Of a stretch of DNA of 64,000 nucleotides, positions 48,240 to 60,922 are shown in pieces (position 1 is the first letter of the stretch; every line of letters starts with the position of its first letter). The DNA comes from Stramonita haemastoma (Eukaryota > Mollusca > Gastropoda > Neogastropoda > Muricidae), in the NCBI GenBank assembly GCA_030674155.1, contig CM060342.1, positions 5,237,579 through 5,301,578 on the forward strand. Direction: 5' to 3'. A program made the position numbers and the translations under genes. Below the pieces are notes generated by a model, which saw nothing but the letters and a program-made list of their open reading frames with translations, was not told where the DNA came from and ran no database searches.

Positions 48240-49180
48240 TTGTGTGTAGTAAACTGTTTGTGTAGTGGTCATTACATTGACGTCAGTCTTGTGTGTGGTG
48301 AACTGTTGGTGTAGTGGTCATTATATTGACGTCAGTCTTGTGTGTAGTGAACTAGTTATGTAGTGGCTGGGATAGCCTAGTGGTCAGAACATTGCGCTCG
48401 CAATTTGATGACCCGGGTTCGATTCCCGGTCAAGGGGGGAAAAAATTTCCCCTGGAGCTATAAACCGAGGCCCCGTGTGCGAACACATTTAGAACATCTT
48501 GCACACATGTTAAATCCTGTTCCGCTTTTTGTAAGAATAGGCCATTGTGTGCCGTGGGAACAGATGACAAGATTTACAAAAAATCTGCATACGCACAGGG
48601 ACTGGATGTAAAAAAACAAACCCACATGAGTGCTTATTCCATTATCCTCGATATAAAAGAATAAATAAAATAAATAAAAAAGAAACACATTGACGTCAGT
48701 CTTGTGTGTGGTGAACTAGTGGTGTAGTGGTCATATTGACATCAGTCTTGTGCGTAGCTGATGACAGGAAATTCTGAAAATCTGATCCAGAAAATAAAAT
48801 AAAATAAAAATAAAATCATTAAAAAGTCGTGTGTAGTGTACTGAATGTGTAGTGGCCATTATATTTACATCAGTCTTGTGTGTAGCTGATGACAGGAAAT
48901 TCTGAAAATCTGAAAAAAATACTAAATTATTTTTTTTTAAATTATAAAAAAAAAAGTCTTGTGTGTAGTGAACTATTGGTGTAGTGGTCATTGCATTGAG
49001 GTCAGTGTTGTGTGTAGTGAACTGTTGGTGTAGTGGTCATTGCATTGAGGTCAGTGTTGTGTGTAGTGAACTGTTGGTGTAGTGGTCAATACATTGAGGT
49101 CAGTGTTGTGGTGTAGTGGTCATTACATTGAGGTCAGTGTTGTGGTGTAGTGGTCAATACATTGAGGTCAGTGTTGTGGT
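48240..49180. repeat. 49-bp minisatellite ending at the exon 16 acceptor
   Basis: Units of the type GTGTAGTGAACTGTTGGTGT + AGTGGTCATTACATTGAGGT + CAGTCTTGT occur at 48240-48365 and 48690-49180, interrupted by a SINE at 48366-48684. The last unit changes into gtgttgtggtgtgcag|CTG, the exon 16 acceptor. Several units end gtgtgtag, themselves acceptor-like. Confidence 0.92.
48366..48684 (+). mobile_element. SINE family A, inside the 49-bp array
   Basis: Head TGGGATAGCCTAGTGGTCAG, box B GGTTCGATTCC, part of the body deleted, complete tail. Confidence 0.86.
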
Positions 49181-49186
49181 GTGCAG

Positions 49187-49330
49187 CTGCCCCGGCCCCA
49201 GTGGCTGCATGACGGCCCTCAGTCCTTCGACTCCTCGCGGGACTCCACACTGCTGGAGGAGGAGGACGACTCTCCTGACTGCGTCCAGACTCCGGACGGT
49301 CCACTGCTCACGCAGCGCGGCAAGTACCAG
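49187..49330 (+). CDS. SMPD4: SMPD4 exon 16
   Basis: gtgtgcag|CTG reads LPRPQWLHDGPQSFD, then an acidic serine-rich stretch (LLEEEDDSPDCVQTPDGP) and LLTQRGKYQ|gtgggt, matching human [20 protein letters not shown]. 48 codons, phase 0 both ends, intact. The exon is sandwiched directly between two minisatellites. Confidence 0.94.
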
Positions 49331-50390
49331 GTGGGTTGTCCTGGTTATCTGTCTGTCCGTACTTGTCCTGTTTATCTGTCCATACCTGTTGTCCTGTTTA
49401 TCTGTCCATACCTGTTGTCCTGTTTATCCGTCCATACCTGTTGTCCTGTTTATCCGTCCATACCTGTTGTCCTGTTTATCCGTCCATACCTGTTGTCCTG
49501 TTTATCTGTCCATACCTGTTGTCCTGTTTATCCGTCCATACCTGTTGTCCTGTTTACCTGTCTGTCCGTACTTGTCCTGTTTATCTGTCCATACCTGTTG
49601 TTCTGTTTATCTGTCCATACCTGTTGTCCTGTTTATCTGAGTGTCCATACCTGTTGTTCTGTTTATCTGTCCATACCTGTTGTTCTGTTTATCTGAGTGT
49701 CCATACCTGTTGTCCTGTTTATCTGCCCATACCTGTTGTCCTGTTTATCTGTCTGTGCATACCTGTTGTCCTGTTTATCTGTCCATACCTGTTGTCCTGT
49801 TTATCAATGTGTCCATACCTGTTGTCCTGTTTATCTGTCCATACCTGTTGTCCTGTTTATCTGAGTGTCCATACCTGTTGTCCTGTTTATCTGTCCATAC
49901 CTGTTGTCCTGTTTATCTATCTGTCCATACCTGTTGTCCTGTTTATCTGTCTGTCCATACCTGTTGTCCTGTTTATCTATATGTCCATACCTGTTGTCCT
50001 GTTTATCTGTCTGTCCATACCTGTTGTCCTGTTTATCTGTCCATACCTGTTGTCCTGTTTATCTGTCCATACCTGTTGTCCTGTTTATCTGTCCATACCT
50101 GTTGTCCTATTTATCTATCTGTCCATACCTGTTGTCCTGTTTATCTGTCCATACCTGTTGTCCTGTTTATCTGTCCATACCTGTTGTCCTGTTTATCTGT
50201 CCATACCTGTTGTCCTGTTTATCTGTCCATACCTGTTGTCCTGTTTATCTATCTGTCTATACCTGTTGTCCTGTTTATCTGTCCATACATGTTGTCCTGT
50301 TTATCTGTCCATGCATGTTGTCCTGTTTATCTGTCTGTCCATTCCTGTTGTTCTGTTTATCTATGTGTCCATACCTGTTGTCCTGTTTTA

Positions 50391-50680
50391 TAGCCGCCGC
50401 TATAGTCTAGTGGTTAGGGCGTTGGACTTGTAATCTAAAGGTTGCGGGTTCGATCCCAGCTTTCGGCTATGGCGTTGTGCCCTTGGAAAAGGCACTTTAC
50501 GGCTATTTTCTCACCCCACCCAGGTGTAAAAGGGGTACCAACCTTGTGTTGGGGGTTAACCCTGCAATAGACTGGCGCCCTATCCAGGGGGGAGTCTATG
50601 ACTCTCAGTTGCTTAACGCCACAGAAACCGGGTTAAGCACCGGCCTAATGAGCCTTAGGCTCAGGACAGACTTTAACATA
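50391..50680 (+). mobile_element. tRNA-derived SINE of a third type
   Basis: GCTATAGTCTAGTGGTTAGG (box A) and GGTTCGATCCC (box B), then CCTTGGAAAAGGCACTTTAC and CCACCCAGGTGTAAAAGGGG, reminiscent of the conserved central domains shared by animal SINE superfamilies. Inserted inside the 26/30-bp minisatellite. Confidence 0.75.
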
Positions 50681-50904
50681 CCTGTTGTCCTGTTTATCTG
50701 TCCATACCTGTTGTCCTGTTTATCTATGTGTCCATACTTGTTGTCCTGTTTATCTATGTGTCCATACCTGTTGTCCTGTTTATCTGTCCATACCTGTTGT
50801 CCTGTTTATCTATGTGTCCATACCTGTTGTCCCGTTTATCTATGTGTTCATACCTGTTGTCCTGTTTATCTGTCCATACCTGTTGTCCAAACTGAATGTC
50901 AAAG

Positions 50905-51062
50905 TCATTCGGATGAGACTCAAAACCGAGGCCCCGTGTGCGAATGCACGCAGAACATCTTGCGCACACGTTAAAACCCCGTTCCACCTTTCGGAAGAGT
51001 AGGCCATCATGTGCCGGTAGGAGCGGATGACAAAATTTTAATAAAAACCAGCATGCACACAG
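50905..51062 (+). mobile_element. SINE family A fragment
   Basis: Body from cattcggatgagactcaaaac to catgcacacaggtg; no head and no tail. It joins directly to the LINE 3' end at 51063. Confidence 0.7.
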
Positions 51063-51352
51063 GTGTCGTGTTTAGACACCATCCCTGAGGAAGAATCGGG
51101 GAATTGGAGTCCCAGAGCGGCTCAGGGCTGTAGGTATATGGCAACGTTCTGGTGGCTCCTGCAACGGTACTGGAACTATTTGTATCGGTCATTGCCTTTC
51201 CAATGGATCATTCCAGTGCCGTGGAGAGGGGGGTCTGCTGCATGGGTAACAGCTTGCCCTCCATACATACTTGCCCAGGCTTTGCGCTCTAAAGACTAGA
51301 GCGCAACTCCATAGTCTTCCGAGACTGATGGGTGCCTACTACTACTACCTGT
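51063..51352 (+). mobile_element. LINE 3' end
   Basis: Ends CTTCCGAGACTGATGGGTGC + CTACTACTACTAC, the same GACTGA(C/T)GG...CCTAC(TAC)n terminus seen in the minus-strand fragment at 23121. No coding part is kept. Confidence 0.6.
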
Positions 51353-52408
51353 TGTCCTGTTTAATTGTCTGTCCATACATGTTGTCCTGTTTATCTATCG
51401 GTCCATACCTGTTGTCCTGTTTATCTGTCTGTCCGTACTTGTCCTGTTTATCTGTCTGTCCATACCTGTTTGTCCTGTTTATCTGTCTGTCCATACCTGT
51501 TGTCCTGTTTATCTATCTGTCCATACCTGTTGTCCTGTTTATCTGTCTGTCCATACCTGTTGTCCTGTTTATCTATATGTCCATACCTGTTGTCCTGTTT
51601 ATCTGTCTGTCCATACCTGTTGTCCTGTTTATCAATGTGTCCATACCTGTTGTCCTGTTTATCTGTCCATACCTGTTGTCCTGTTTATCTGTCCATACCT
51701 GTTCTGTTTATCTGTCCATACCTGTTGTCCTGTTTATCTGTCCATACCTGTTGTCCTGTTTATCTATCTGTCCATACCTGTTCTGTTTATCTGTCCATAC
51801 CTGTTGTCCTGTTTTATCTATCTGTCCATACCTGTTCTGTTTATCTGTCCATACCTGTTGTCCTGTTTATCTATCTGTCCATACCTGTTGTCCTGTTTAT
51901 CTATCTGTCCATACCTGTTGTCCTGTTTATCTATCTGTCCATACCTGTTGTCCTGTTTATCTATCTGTCCATACCTGTTGTCCTGTTTATCTATCTGTCC
52001 ATACCTGTTGTCCTGTTTAATTGTCTGTCCATACATGTTGTCCTGTTTATCTATCGGTCCATACCTGTTGTACTGTTTATCTGTCCATCCATACCTGTTT
52101 TTTACATATCCATGCCTGTTGTCCTGTTTATCTATCTGTCCATACCTGTTGTCCTGTTTATCTATCTGTCCATACCTGTTGTCCTGTTTAATTGTCTGTC
52201 CATACATTTGTCCTGTTTATCTATGGTCCATACCTGTTGTACTGTTTATCTGTCCATCATACCTGTTTTTTTACATATCCATGCCTGTTGTCCTGTTTAT
52301 GTGTTCCATACCTGTTGTCCTGTTTATGTGTCCATACCTGTTGTCCTGTTTATGTGTCCCATACCTGTTGTCCTGTTTATGTGTCCATACCTGTTGTCCT
52401 GTTTATCA

Positions 52409-53047
52409 AGCGCTTTGATTTGTTTTTGCAAGTATAGCGCTATATCAATTCCATTTATTATTATTTTATCTGTAGTTTATTCTGTTTATCTGTCTGTACT
52501 CCTCTATTGTTTGTTTCATTGCTTGTTGGTGTCACATGTAAAGAGCAGGACTGTTGCAGTCATAGGAATCAATCACCACTCCGTCCTCCTGCCCAGATGA
52601 GAATTCTTGTGGAGGCAAGTACTGGTACATCACTCTTGTCAGTTAATGTCTTGGGGATTTTCTTTTTGTAATGACCACAACTGTTTAAACATTTTCCTAT
52701 TTTCAGCGATGCCATAAGTTATCCATGGTAGCTGCATGTAAGGGCTGTCCTTGTGTGAAGACATAGGAGGTCTGGGGTGGGGTGTTTTTGGGTTTTTTTT
52801 TTTTTAATTCTTTCTTTAACTGTGGTTGACAACTGATGATGCTGTTTCTGATTCAATAATAGTGAATATTTAGAATTTTAAGAGAGAGGAGGAAAAAAAA
52901 ACGGTTCCAAATTTGTAACTAAGATTAACCACAGACAGATCTGTCACTTACTGCCACCCAGACCAGTAATCAAAAATAAACCATTTCTTTTTGCACAGGC
53001 GATTCAGCAGCATCGTTTTTTCACAGTTGCTTATCGTGATTTTGCAG
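52409..53047. other. Intron 16, 3' part
   Basis: Short piece with aagcgctttgatttgttttt and atagcgctatat, also seen near 12340, 34060 and 61441, so probably the 3' end of another repeat. The rest is unique and ends at the exon 17 acceptor. Confidence 0.5.
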
Positions 53048-53175
53048 ATCATCAACAACCTGCGTCGTTTCAACATTGGCAGACCTCTGACCCTGACCTT
53101 CAGCCGATCCGCACCTTTGAGAACGCAACCTTGGTCCGCTTCCTGTACCGCGTCTGCTCGGCCTTCAATGCTCAT
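53048..53175 (+). CDS. SMPD4: SMPD4 exon 17, with one-base frame break
   Basis: gattttgcag|ATC begins IINNLRRFNI (human IINGLRRFEI). The following conserved block is one frame on: DPDLQPIRTFENATLVRFLY then RVCSAFNAH|gtgagt (human [20 protein letters not shown] and RLSSAINHR). One missing base near 53083-53088 (agacctctgac) restores both the frame and the human spacing of six residues between RRF and DP, giving 43 codons. Confidence 0.92.
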
Positions 53176-54086
53176 GTGAGTTATTTCCCCTCACGCTGTT
53201 TGCCCTGAGTTTTGTGTTGTTCTTGCCTTTTGTTTGTTTCGTTTCTGAAAGAACTGGGTGATTTTTGTTTTCTTGTACTCTATGTCTGATGCTTGTCTGG
53301 AATAAAGATTTGTTCCTTTTTTTTTTTTTTTAAAAGCTTATTCAATTAAGTTTGCTCATGCGGTCAAATTTATTATGTTTATTATTCTGTATCATATGGA
53401 TGTAGTCACAGAATTAAGAACATTATGAGTATTATACCTGTTGGGGATTGTTTTACATTTGCATAAATATTAAAGTTGATATAAGGTTTTCGCAGGCATT
53501 TTTCTCTTCAAGAAAAACCTTTTTTATGAATCTGGGTGGAAAATCTAGTTGAGTAGTAGTATCTTGACATTGTTTGGTGTTCATACCCCGTGATTAGATT
53601 GATAGATGGTATTTTATGCAGTACATCATTGAGACCGCCCCTAACAAGATGGTAATGTGCAGCAGGACATGTAAGTGTGTATATTGTATAAGTGTACATA
53701 TTGTTTATTGCCCTGTGCTCATTGCCTCGTATAAAAGCAAAAGGAATAGATCTAAGAAAAAAATATGGAAAAATCCAAAGTGTTCTGTATGATTCCAGTT
53801 GCATGTCCTAATATCAGTTGCAGAAAGTATTTTGCCAGTCACCAGTAGGACAGTTACTGTGAATGAAATTTTATAAACTTATCATCATCATCCATTACAT
53901 TCTTCATCCTTCCACCTTTCCCCTCATCCCCTTTTCAGTACATTCTTAAGTGAGTGCAGCATTGTCTAAATCACCTTGTAGTGAATGACATTAAACTAAC
54001 GAGAAGAAGAAAGAAGAATGTAAGCGTACGACAGTGTCATGGTCATGACTGACTAACCTGACACTGGCAGCACTGGCTGGTTGCAG

Positions 54087-54409
54087 TTTTCGGACGACAT
54101 CTGGCGGCTGTACCAGCGGCAGGACTTTGTGGGCCGCCTGGCCAAGGTGTTCCTGGCGCCCCCCCCTCTCCCCCACCACTCCATCTCCTCCCCCGTGTCC
54201 CCCCACACAGCCAGCAGTCTGCGCATGCCGCGGGTCAGCCTGCGTGTGCTGGCCTCCTACCAGACACTGGGCCTGCTGGGGCTGCTGTACGCCCTGCTGC
54301 ACGCCTGGCTGGCTGTGGGCCCCTGCTCCTGCTTCCTGCTGCTGCTTCGCTCTGCGCCCCCCTCCTCATCGCTCTGCTGCGTGCCCTGCTCGCTCCCATC
54401 GCCTCCTGA
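54087..54409 (+). CDS. SMPD4: SMPD4 exon 18, terminal coding exon, with one-base frame break
   Basis: ggttgcag|TTT reads FSDDIWRLYQRQDFVGRLAK (human [20 protein letters not shown]), a proline/serine linker, PRVSLRVLASYQTL (human PRLSLRFLGSYRTL) and the hydrophobic LGLLGLLYALLHAWLAVGP. As written the frame then runs on without hydrophobic character to 54566. One missing base near 54344 instead gives a second hydrophobic segment (CAPLLIALLRALLAPIAS) and a stop at 54407-54409, like the paired C-terminal membrane segments of SMPD4. I take 54409 as the end. Confidence 0.88.
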
Positions 54410-55309
54410 GACAACAACACACCCTCCACAGTTGTCAGATTTCCCCCACTTCAGCTCCTCTCAGCTGCTAATTAATCATCCCCCAGCCCAGCTGGGTCAG
54501 CTGTCTATTTATTTACAGCAGGAACTGACCACCTTGCTTCAGAACTGTGTTAGCGCTCTTGACTGAGTGATGTTGGATTTGTGCACTGTGCAACCTCCAG
54601 GCTTCATTCACTTCCTCAAGGGCTGTGGGGGGTTGGGGTTTGGCATTTTGGGGGGGGGGAGGGGGTCAGGAGAGGTGTGGAGAAGGAGGAAGGAGAGAGT
54701 GTAATAAGAAGATTGGAAGGGGTGAGACCACTTGGGTTTCCTCCTGCTATCTTGGCATCTCTCTCTCTCTTTCTCCCCTCTCCAACTTCTTTCCTTGTGT
54801 AACAGCCAGAGGTGTTTAGAAGGAGAGAGGAAGGAGGTGGTGAGAGAAAATTTTTTTTTAAACAACAAAAAAAAAAAGGAAGGTGGTGAGAGGACTTGTG
54901 CTTTTTGTGATGTGGAGGGAAGGTTAGCAAGGCTGTTCCATGTGAAGAGGTTGGGACATAGACCTAAAACAAACATCACCAAGAGAAGAAGGGAGTACTG
55001 GATTCAGGGGGCGCTTTGAGGTTAACCTTGCATCGTCCGTTATAAATGAAATTTTAAAATTTCTAACTCAAAAGAATGAGTTAGGTATCAAGAAAAAAAA
55101 AAAAAACCTCTCTTGTTTGCTATTGTGTTCAGAAACTTGTGTGAAGCAGAAAGAATGGAAGTGACTAAAAAATGAAGCCTTGTTCAGCTCTGTACAACCA
55201 TTCATACACACAGCTACAGGTGTCGTGCTTCATGTGTGCTCACAGGAGTCTTCATCCATGTTATGTGGTGCTGACGATGGGAGACAAAATTGTAAATGTC
55301 AGAACCATG
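54410..55309 (+). other. Likely 3' untranslated region of SMPD4
   Basis: Follows the inferred stop. No convincing poly(A) signal was pinned down close to the stop; the transcript end is unknown. Contains a G-rich run near 54650. Confidence 0.4.
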
Positions 55310-55725
55310 AACAATATTTATTTTATACCACTTTATGTCACAGCAGATTTCTCCGCGTGAAATTCAGGCTGCTCTCCCCAGGGAAAGTGCGTTGCCACAA
55401 GTGCAGCGCCACCCATTATTTTTTTTTTCTTTTCCTGTCTGCAATTGTATCTGTTTCCCTATCAGAGTGGCTTTTTTCTACAGAATTTTGCCAGGGACAA
55501 CCCTCTTGTTTCTGTGGATTCTTTTACATGCGCTAAATAAAAATACTTAACACATGGGAACTTGGTTTATTATTCCATCCGAAAGACCAGCACTCAGACC
55601 ACCACTCATGGTGTAATGGATGGGAGAAAATTTGGGGCCCAAACAGGATTCAAACCACCGCACACCCCGATCTGGACTTTTTGCTTTCTAGACAGGTGCA
55701 TTACCTCTAGACCACCGATCCACCA
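55310..55725 (-). mobile_element. SINE family B copy in the 3' flank
   Basis: Holds cagcagatttctccgcgtg, gctctccccagggaaagtgc and a head ending ttacctctagaccaccgatcc. Confidence 0.78.
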
Positions 55726-57204
55726 ATATTCCTCTGAAACAAAATTGTAGAGACAAATATGGCCATAGACACTTTTTTTTGGGGGGGGGGGGGGGAGGGG
55801 AGGTATGTTTCTTCACACATCAGAGAATGCCTCTTCTCTCAGGGGTGAGTTTAACTTTAAAGTACATATATGTCCACATTTTTCTTTCTTTTTTTGTATC
55901 ATATCAATAACATCAACTTATGAACGCTTAATTGTTGATGATAACCATAAGATTCTGCTGCAGGTTATGCTTGTACATAATCATGCCTACAGGTGCATTG
56001 CGTGTCTTTCAAACTTCATTCTACACTTTAAAAAAATCTTTGTGAGTGGGGGGGGGGGGGGGAATGTAGTAGTGTGTATGTTACAGTTTATCCTCCAACT
56101 GTATTAGCAAGCGTGTCTCTTGTTTCTTTTTTTTTTCTTTCTTTTTTTGTGTGTGCTGGGAAGGTGGTATGTTTCTTTTTTTTTTTTAAAGTTGTATGTT
56201 TCAGACTTTATCACCGATTTTATTCAAAACTGTCGCATACGCAAAAATGTAATCATTGGTGAACCTTGGCTCCCAGCCTAGGAATGAGGGAAAAGAATTA
56301 TTATGTCTGCTCTATTTTATGCTTCAGTATAATTATTATATACAATATGTAACTTCACTGTTAATCTCTCTTTATCCTTTACACATTGCATTACAAACTT
56401 TTCACTTTGTTAAATAAGTATCTATCACAAACATCAAGTCTCTCATTTTCTTTATCTTCTCACAAAAACACATTCTTGGACTAGCCTGACAAAAACTAAT
56501 ATTGTTTACAGTTTCAAAAAAACAACAAAAATGATAAAAATGATCTGTAGAGCATGATTGTGTTGAGACATGTATGTATACAAACGCATGAACAGCACAC
56601 TTACACTCACTAAAGTGTACTAGGTGTTTTATTTCCCAATGTGCCATTGATGATAGAACAAGTTGTCCTGTGTGCTTCAAATGAGAATCAGTGCATCACA
56701 GTGTTGAAAACTCGAGTCATGTTTTATATTTCCTTTACTTGTGCAACAGAATTGACTGTATAGTCTCGTCTTGGTCGTTTTGTGAGGTGTGTATGTGTGT
56801 GCATGCATGCATGCGCGCTCACTGGTAAACTTTTAACAGTGCTATTTTCTCAGACTCTTCTTCTTTCACAAAATCAAATGCGGAAGGTGAATCTTGCTTT
56901 TCCTTTTCTTACCACCACAAGGACGAATTATTGTTTATTGTTGTTATTGCTGAAAGTTGGTTGATGTTTACTGGAGGAAAGTGTTGTTATGAAGAAAAAA
57001 GATTTGCCTTCCATTGAGGTCAGGTTTTGTTTTGTTTTTTTAATGTGATGATAGTCCTGGTTATGATTATAAAATTATAATTGGGGGGGGGTTAGTTTAT
57101 AATGTAACTATTTTTCACCTGAAGTAAGACAGAGGCATCTTTAGAATAGTACAATGCATGCATGACCTGTCTCACCTTTGAATTCTTTTTAAATTGTAAA
57201 TTTT
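55726..57204. other. 3' flank, unassigned
   Basis: Unique A/T-rich sequence with poly-G runs at 55780 and 56048. No gene was recognised. Confidence 0.5.
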
Positions 57205-57545
57205 TTATTTTATTCTTTTATGTCGAGGATAATGGAATAAGCACTCATGTGCCTTTTTACATCCAATTCCTGTGTTTATGCAGTTTTGCCAATTTTATCA
57301 TCTTTTCCCACTGGCACACATTGGCCTACTCTTCTGAAAAGTAGAACAGGATTTAACGTGTGCACAATATGTTCAGCGTGGTTTCACACACGGGGACCTC
57401 TGTTTATTGTCTCATCCGAAGGACTTCGTGGGGAGCGGAATCGGTACTGATGTTAACTCCAGAGGATAAATCCTCTCGAACAAGATTAGAACCCGGGTCA
57501 GTAGATCATGTGCGCATCACTCTAACCACCAGGCTGCCCCCCCCC
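57205..57545 (-). mobile_element. SINE family A, diverged
   Basis: Full-length but older copy; the head end is followed by a poly-C tract (57538-57554). Confidence 0.8.
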
Positions 57546-58237
57546 CCCCCCCCCAAGAATAAACAAGACTTGGATTTGCTTTTTATTTCAGACAATTCAG
57601 TACAAGGGTGAAAGAGACACGTTGTAAATGACTAACATCAAAGTTTTGAGCTGTCTCCAGCAAGAGATGTTATCATGGGAGGTAATACAGTCTGCAGTAA
57701 GAGCTCCCAAGTTCACCAGGGGTGAGATTTTTGTGTATGTGACGGTTCTTGTGGTGGTTTCTGTGTGTGTTCATACACGGGGCCTTTGTTTTGTAGTCTC
57801 ATCCAAAGAGCTTTGACATTCAGTTTGATCTTTACAGAGAATGGTATCCAGAAGATGATGGTTTGTTTGTTTGTTAGGCAGGTGACTGTCCTGCCACCTT
57901 TCTTCTTAACCAGGGATCTGAGCGTTGTCTCTGGATTTTATGGATGCATAGGAACTGCTTGTCTTCAGTCTTCAATAGTTGGTATCGAGTCTTGTGCGTG
58001 ATAGTTTTTTTAATTTGTACTTTAAAATAGTATGTGCCCATTTGTTGATGGTTTTTTGGGTTTTTTTAATGTTTTTAATCTGTGTCATGTACATAGTGAG
58101 TCTCAGGTGACAGGATATGCTTTCAAATGCCCCTTTTTTTTTTCAAATCAACCTTTAAAAAAAAAATGAAACTACAAGTTTTTCTTCAGCTCTAGGCAGG
58201 GAAGGGTGGGGAGGGAGGACTGCACTTGTGTGCCCAC

Positions 58238-58277
<40 letters not shown>
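58238..58277. repeat. Poly-C tract
   Basis: About 38 consecutive C residues, the longest mononucleotide C run in the window. Confidence 0.97.
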
Positions 58278-58551
58278 TGCACCTCTCCACCCCTCCATCC
58301 TTAGCAAACCAGGTACTTTCTCGTCATCAGCCAGTGGCCTAGGTTGCTGTCAGGCCCCTTCTGTAGAGGTTGATTTGTTTTTTGGGTCAGGGTTTTTTGT
58401 ATGTTTGTTGTTTTAGGGTTTTGGTGAGGGTTTTTGATTGATTTGGGGGGTTGGCAGGGGGGGGGGGGTTGTTTGTGGCTTTTTCCCAGAACATGCCATG
58501 CCTGTGAATATATCTCTCTAGTCTAAACATGCTTACTGACTGACTGAAAAC

Positions 58552-58672
<121 letters not shown>

Positions 58673-59384
58673 ATTATCCCCATGTCCAAAGAAAAAAAAG
58701 GGATCAATCTTCATAGCTTGATCAGGAGTTATGACATGTCTGCATTGTCATACCATGAATGATGCAGAACATAATGTACAATCACCTGATGACTGTCTGT
58801 TGATGTCTGTTTATCAGAAGGGAAATAAACCAACAAGTTTATTTGGTGTGTGTGTGACTTACAATGAGATGCTGTCTCATTTTTTCTTCTTTTTTTTATA
58901 ATTAAAATCAGGAAGGGGAAGAGGAGGGGGGGGGAGAGATTTATTATGGAATTTTTTTGTTGGTTGTTTGTGGTTCAGTTTCATGCTGAAATCTGTCCAG
59001 TCATGCTACCATGATGTGATCATCTTATCAGAAATGTATGACAGTGAAGTAAAGGAACTAGGTCAGAAACATTCTCCTTATCTCCGAAAGTCCTCTTAAG
59101 GTGTGTTCATACTGAACATGAGGTTGAAAAATGTCTGTGACCATTGCAGTTTGGTATGGACACTTTTTTAATATTGCAGAAACAGAAGGGCCCCTGAACA
59201 GTGGTTGTTTTTTGTCCTTGAGGAGGTAGAACAAATGCAGAGTTCTGACCTTCAGCCGAAGCCTAAGAAAGAGCTTTCATTTTCTGTCTGAGAAAGCTGA
59301 TGTCCTAGTGTAGGGGAGAGTTAACAAGCAGAGAAGGAGGCACAGAGAAACAGGTGTTTTTCTTGAGATACTGATATTTGCAAT

Positions 59385-59755
59385 GGGGGACGGCATAGCT
59401 AGTGGTCAGAACATTGTGCTTGCAATTTGAAGACCCAGGTTCAATTCCCAGTCGAGGGGATTTTTCTCCTGGAGTTAACATCATGCAGACTCCACTCTCC
59501 CCCAAAGTCCTTTGGATGAGACTATAAACGGAAGCCCTGTGTGCAAACGCACATAGAATATCTTGCACACATGTTAAATCCTGTTCCGCTTTTCATAAGA
59601 GTAGGCCATTGTATGCCTGTTGGAACAGGTTACAAGATTTACAAAACTGCATATACACGGGGACCAGATGTAAAAAAAAAAAAAAAAAAAAGCACATGAG
59701 CGCTTATTCCATTATCCTGGATATAAAACAATAAATAAATAAATAAATAAATTGA
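59385..59755 (+). mobile_element. SINE family A, full copy
   Basis: Head GGGGACGGCATAGCTAGTGG, box B GGTTCAATTCC, tail with a 19-A run and (AAAT)n. Confidence 0.86.
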
Positions 59756-60685
59756 TCAAGAAGATCCACCCTGTTGACATTAGTTCCTAAACCTCAGGCT
59801 GTCTTGACTGCTTCCGTTTGTTTGGGGGGAGGGGGGGTTATTTATTCCTCAGCTAGAGCTCAGAGGTTCACCATTGGTCAGATCTTACGTATGCGACTGT
59901 TTTTACCCACCATTAAGGTATCCGCATTCTGATGTTGGGGAAGTTTGTTTTTATGATGTGCATGCTTACCCATGTCAGACAGAGCCCAGTGACAGCGTAA
60001 AATGTTTATTAAAAAAAAATTGGAACAATGTTTTCTCGTGTGTGTGTTGTGTGTGTGTGTGTAGTGGAAACATAACTGGTAGTTATTAATTCAGATGTAA
60101 TGTCTATGACAATCAGTGACTTCTGGTTAACCTAGTTACACCACTTCCTGCTGACCTCTGTGCCATAGTAGGGACTTTAGACATGTTGATCTGTGGAATG
60201 AATGCAGTAAACAAAAGGGGAAAAAATCTGTCTACCATGAAACAGTCCTAGGTAACTGATGTGCAACCAGGTAGCTAGTTTATTATTTCATCCCCGAAAG
60301 TCGGATTGTGGCTACCTTAATGGTGGGCAGAAATGGTCGCTCGAGCAAAAATCCTGTGAACTTTGGAGCTTTAGCCACAAAACCAGAAGTGGGGAGGGGG
60401 GGGGGGGGGGTAATTTTAACATTTTCGAATAATGAAAAGGAAACTAATGCAGCTTGTATGACCCCATACTATACAGTGATCAACAAGTGGTGCTGAACTT
60501 GACCCAGGTGGGAAAAGAGCATGTGATGGATAGAGATTAGGAGGCAGAGGGCCGCCAGGGTCAGTGCATGTGCACAGACTGATAGGGAGATAGCTGGCTG
60601 TCATCTGACCTGCAGTCTGCCTGTGGCAGGTTGGGGAAAAATCATTCTGTTTACTAATTCCTGGCCAAAGATGTAAACGTTTCTT

Positions 60686-60689
<4 letters not shown>

Positions 60690-60741
<52 letters not shown>

Positions 60742-60795
60742 CTCTCTCTCTCTCCTCTCCCTCCCTCCTCCCCCCCTCTCTCTCCCACCCCTCCC

Positions 60796-60884
<89 letters not shown>

Positions 60885-60922
60885 GTCCGTGCACACACCA
60901 CCACACACACACACACACACAC
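60690..60922. repeat. CT-rich compound tract and (CA)n
   Basis: Two (CT)n runs around a CCTCCC-rich middle, then a short CA run. Confidence 0.97.

Larger units (their letters stand above)
49325..52408. repeat. 26/30-bp minisatellite starting at the exon 16 donor, interrupted by three mobile elements
   Basis: Units CCATACCTGTTGTCCTG + TTTATCTGT, with or without an extra CTGT, occupy 49331-50390, 50681-50890 and 51341-52408. The first unit reads TACCAG|GTGGGTTGTCCTGG, so it includes the last exon bases and the donor; later units have the degenerate TACCTGTTGTCCTG. Interruptions are a tRNA-type SINE (50391-50680), a SINE fragment (50905-51062) and a LINE 3' end (51063-51352). Long S/C/L/V-rich open frames here are artefacts. 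Confidence 0.96.

Noticed and set aside
49336..52600. Long S/C/L/V-rich proteins resembling membrane proteins
   Set aside because: The 26/30-bp minisatellite in three frames.
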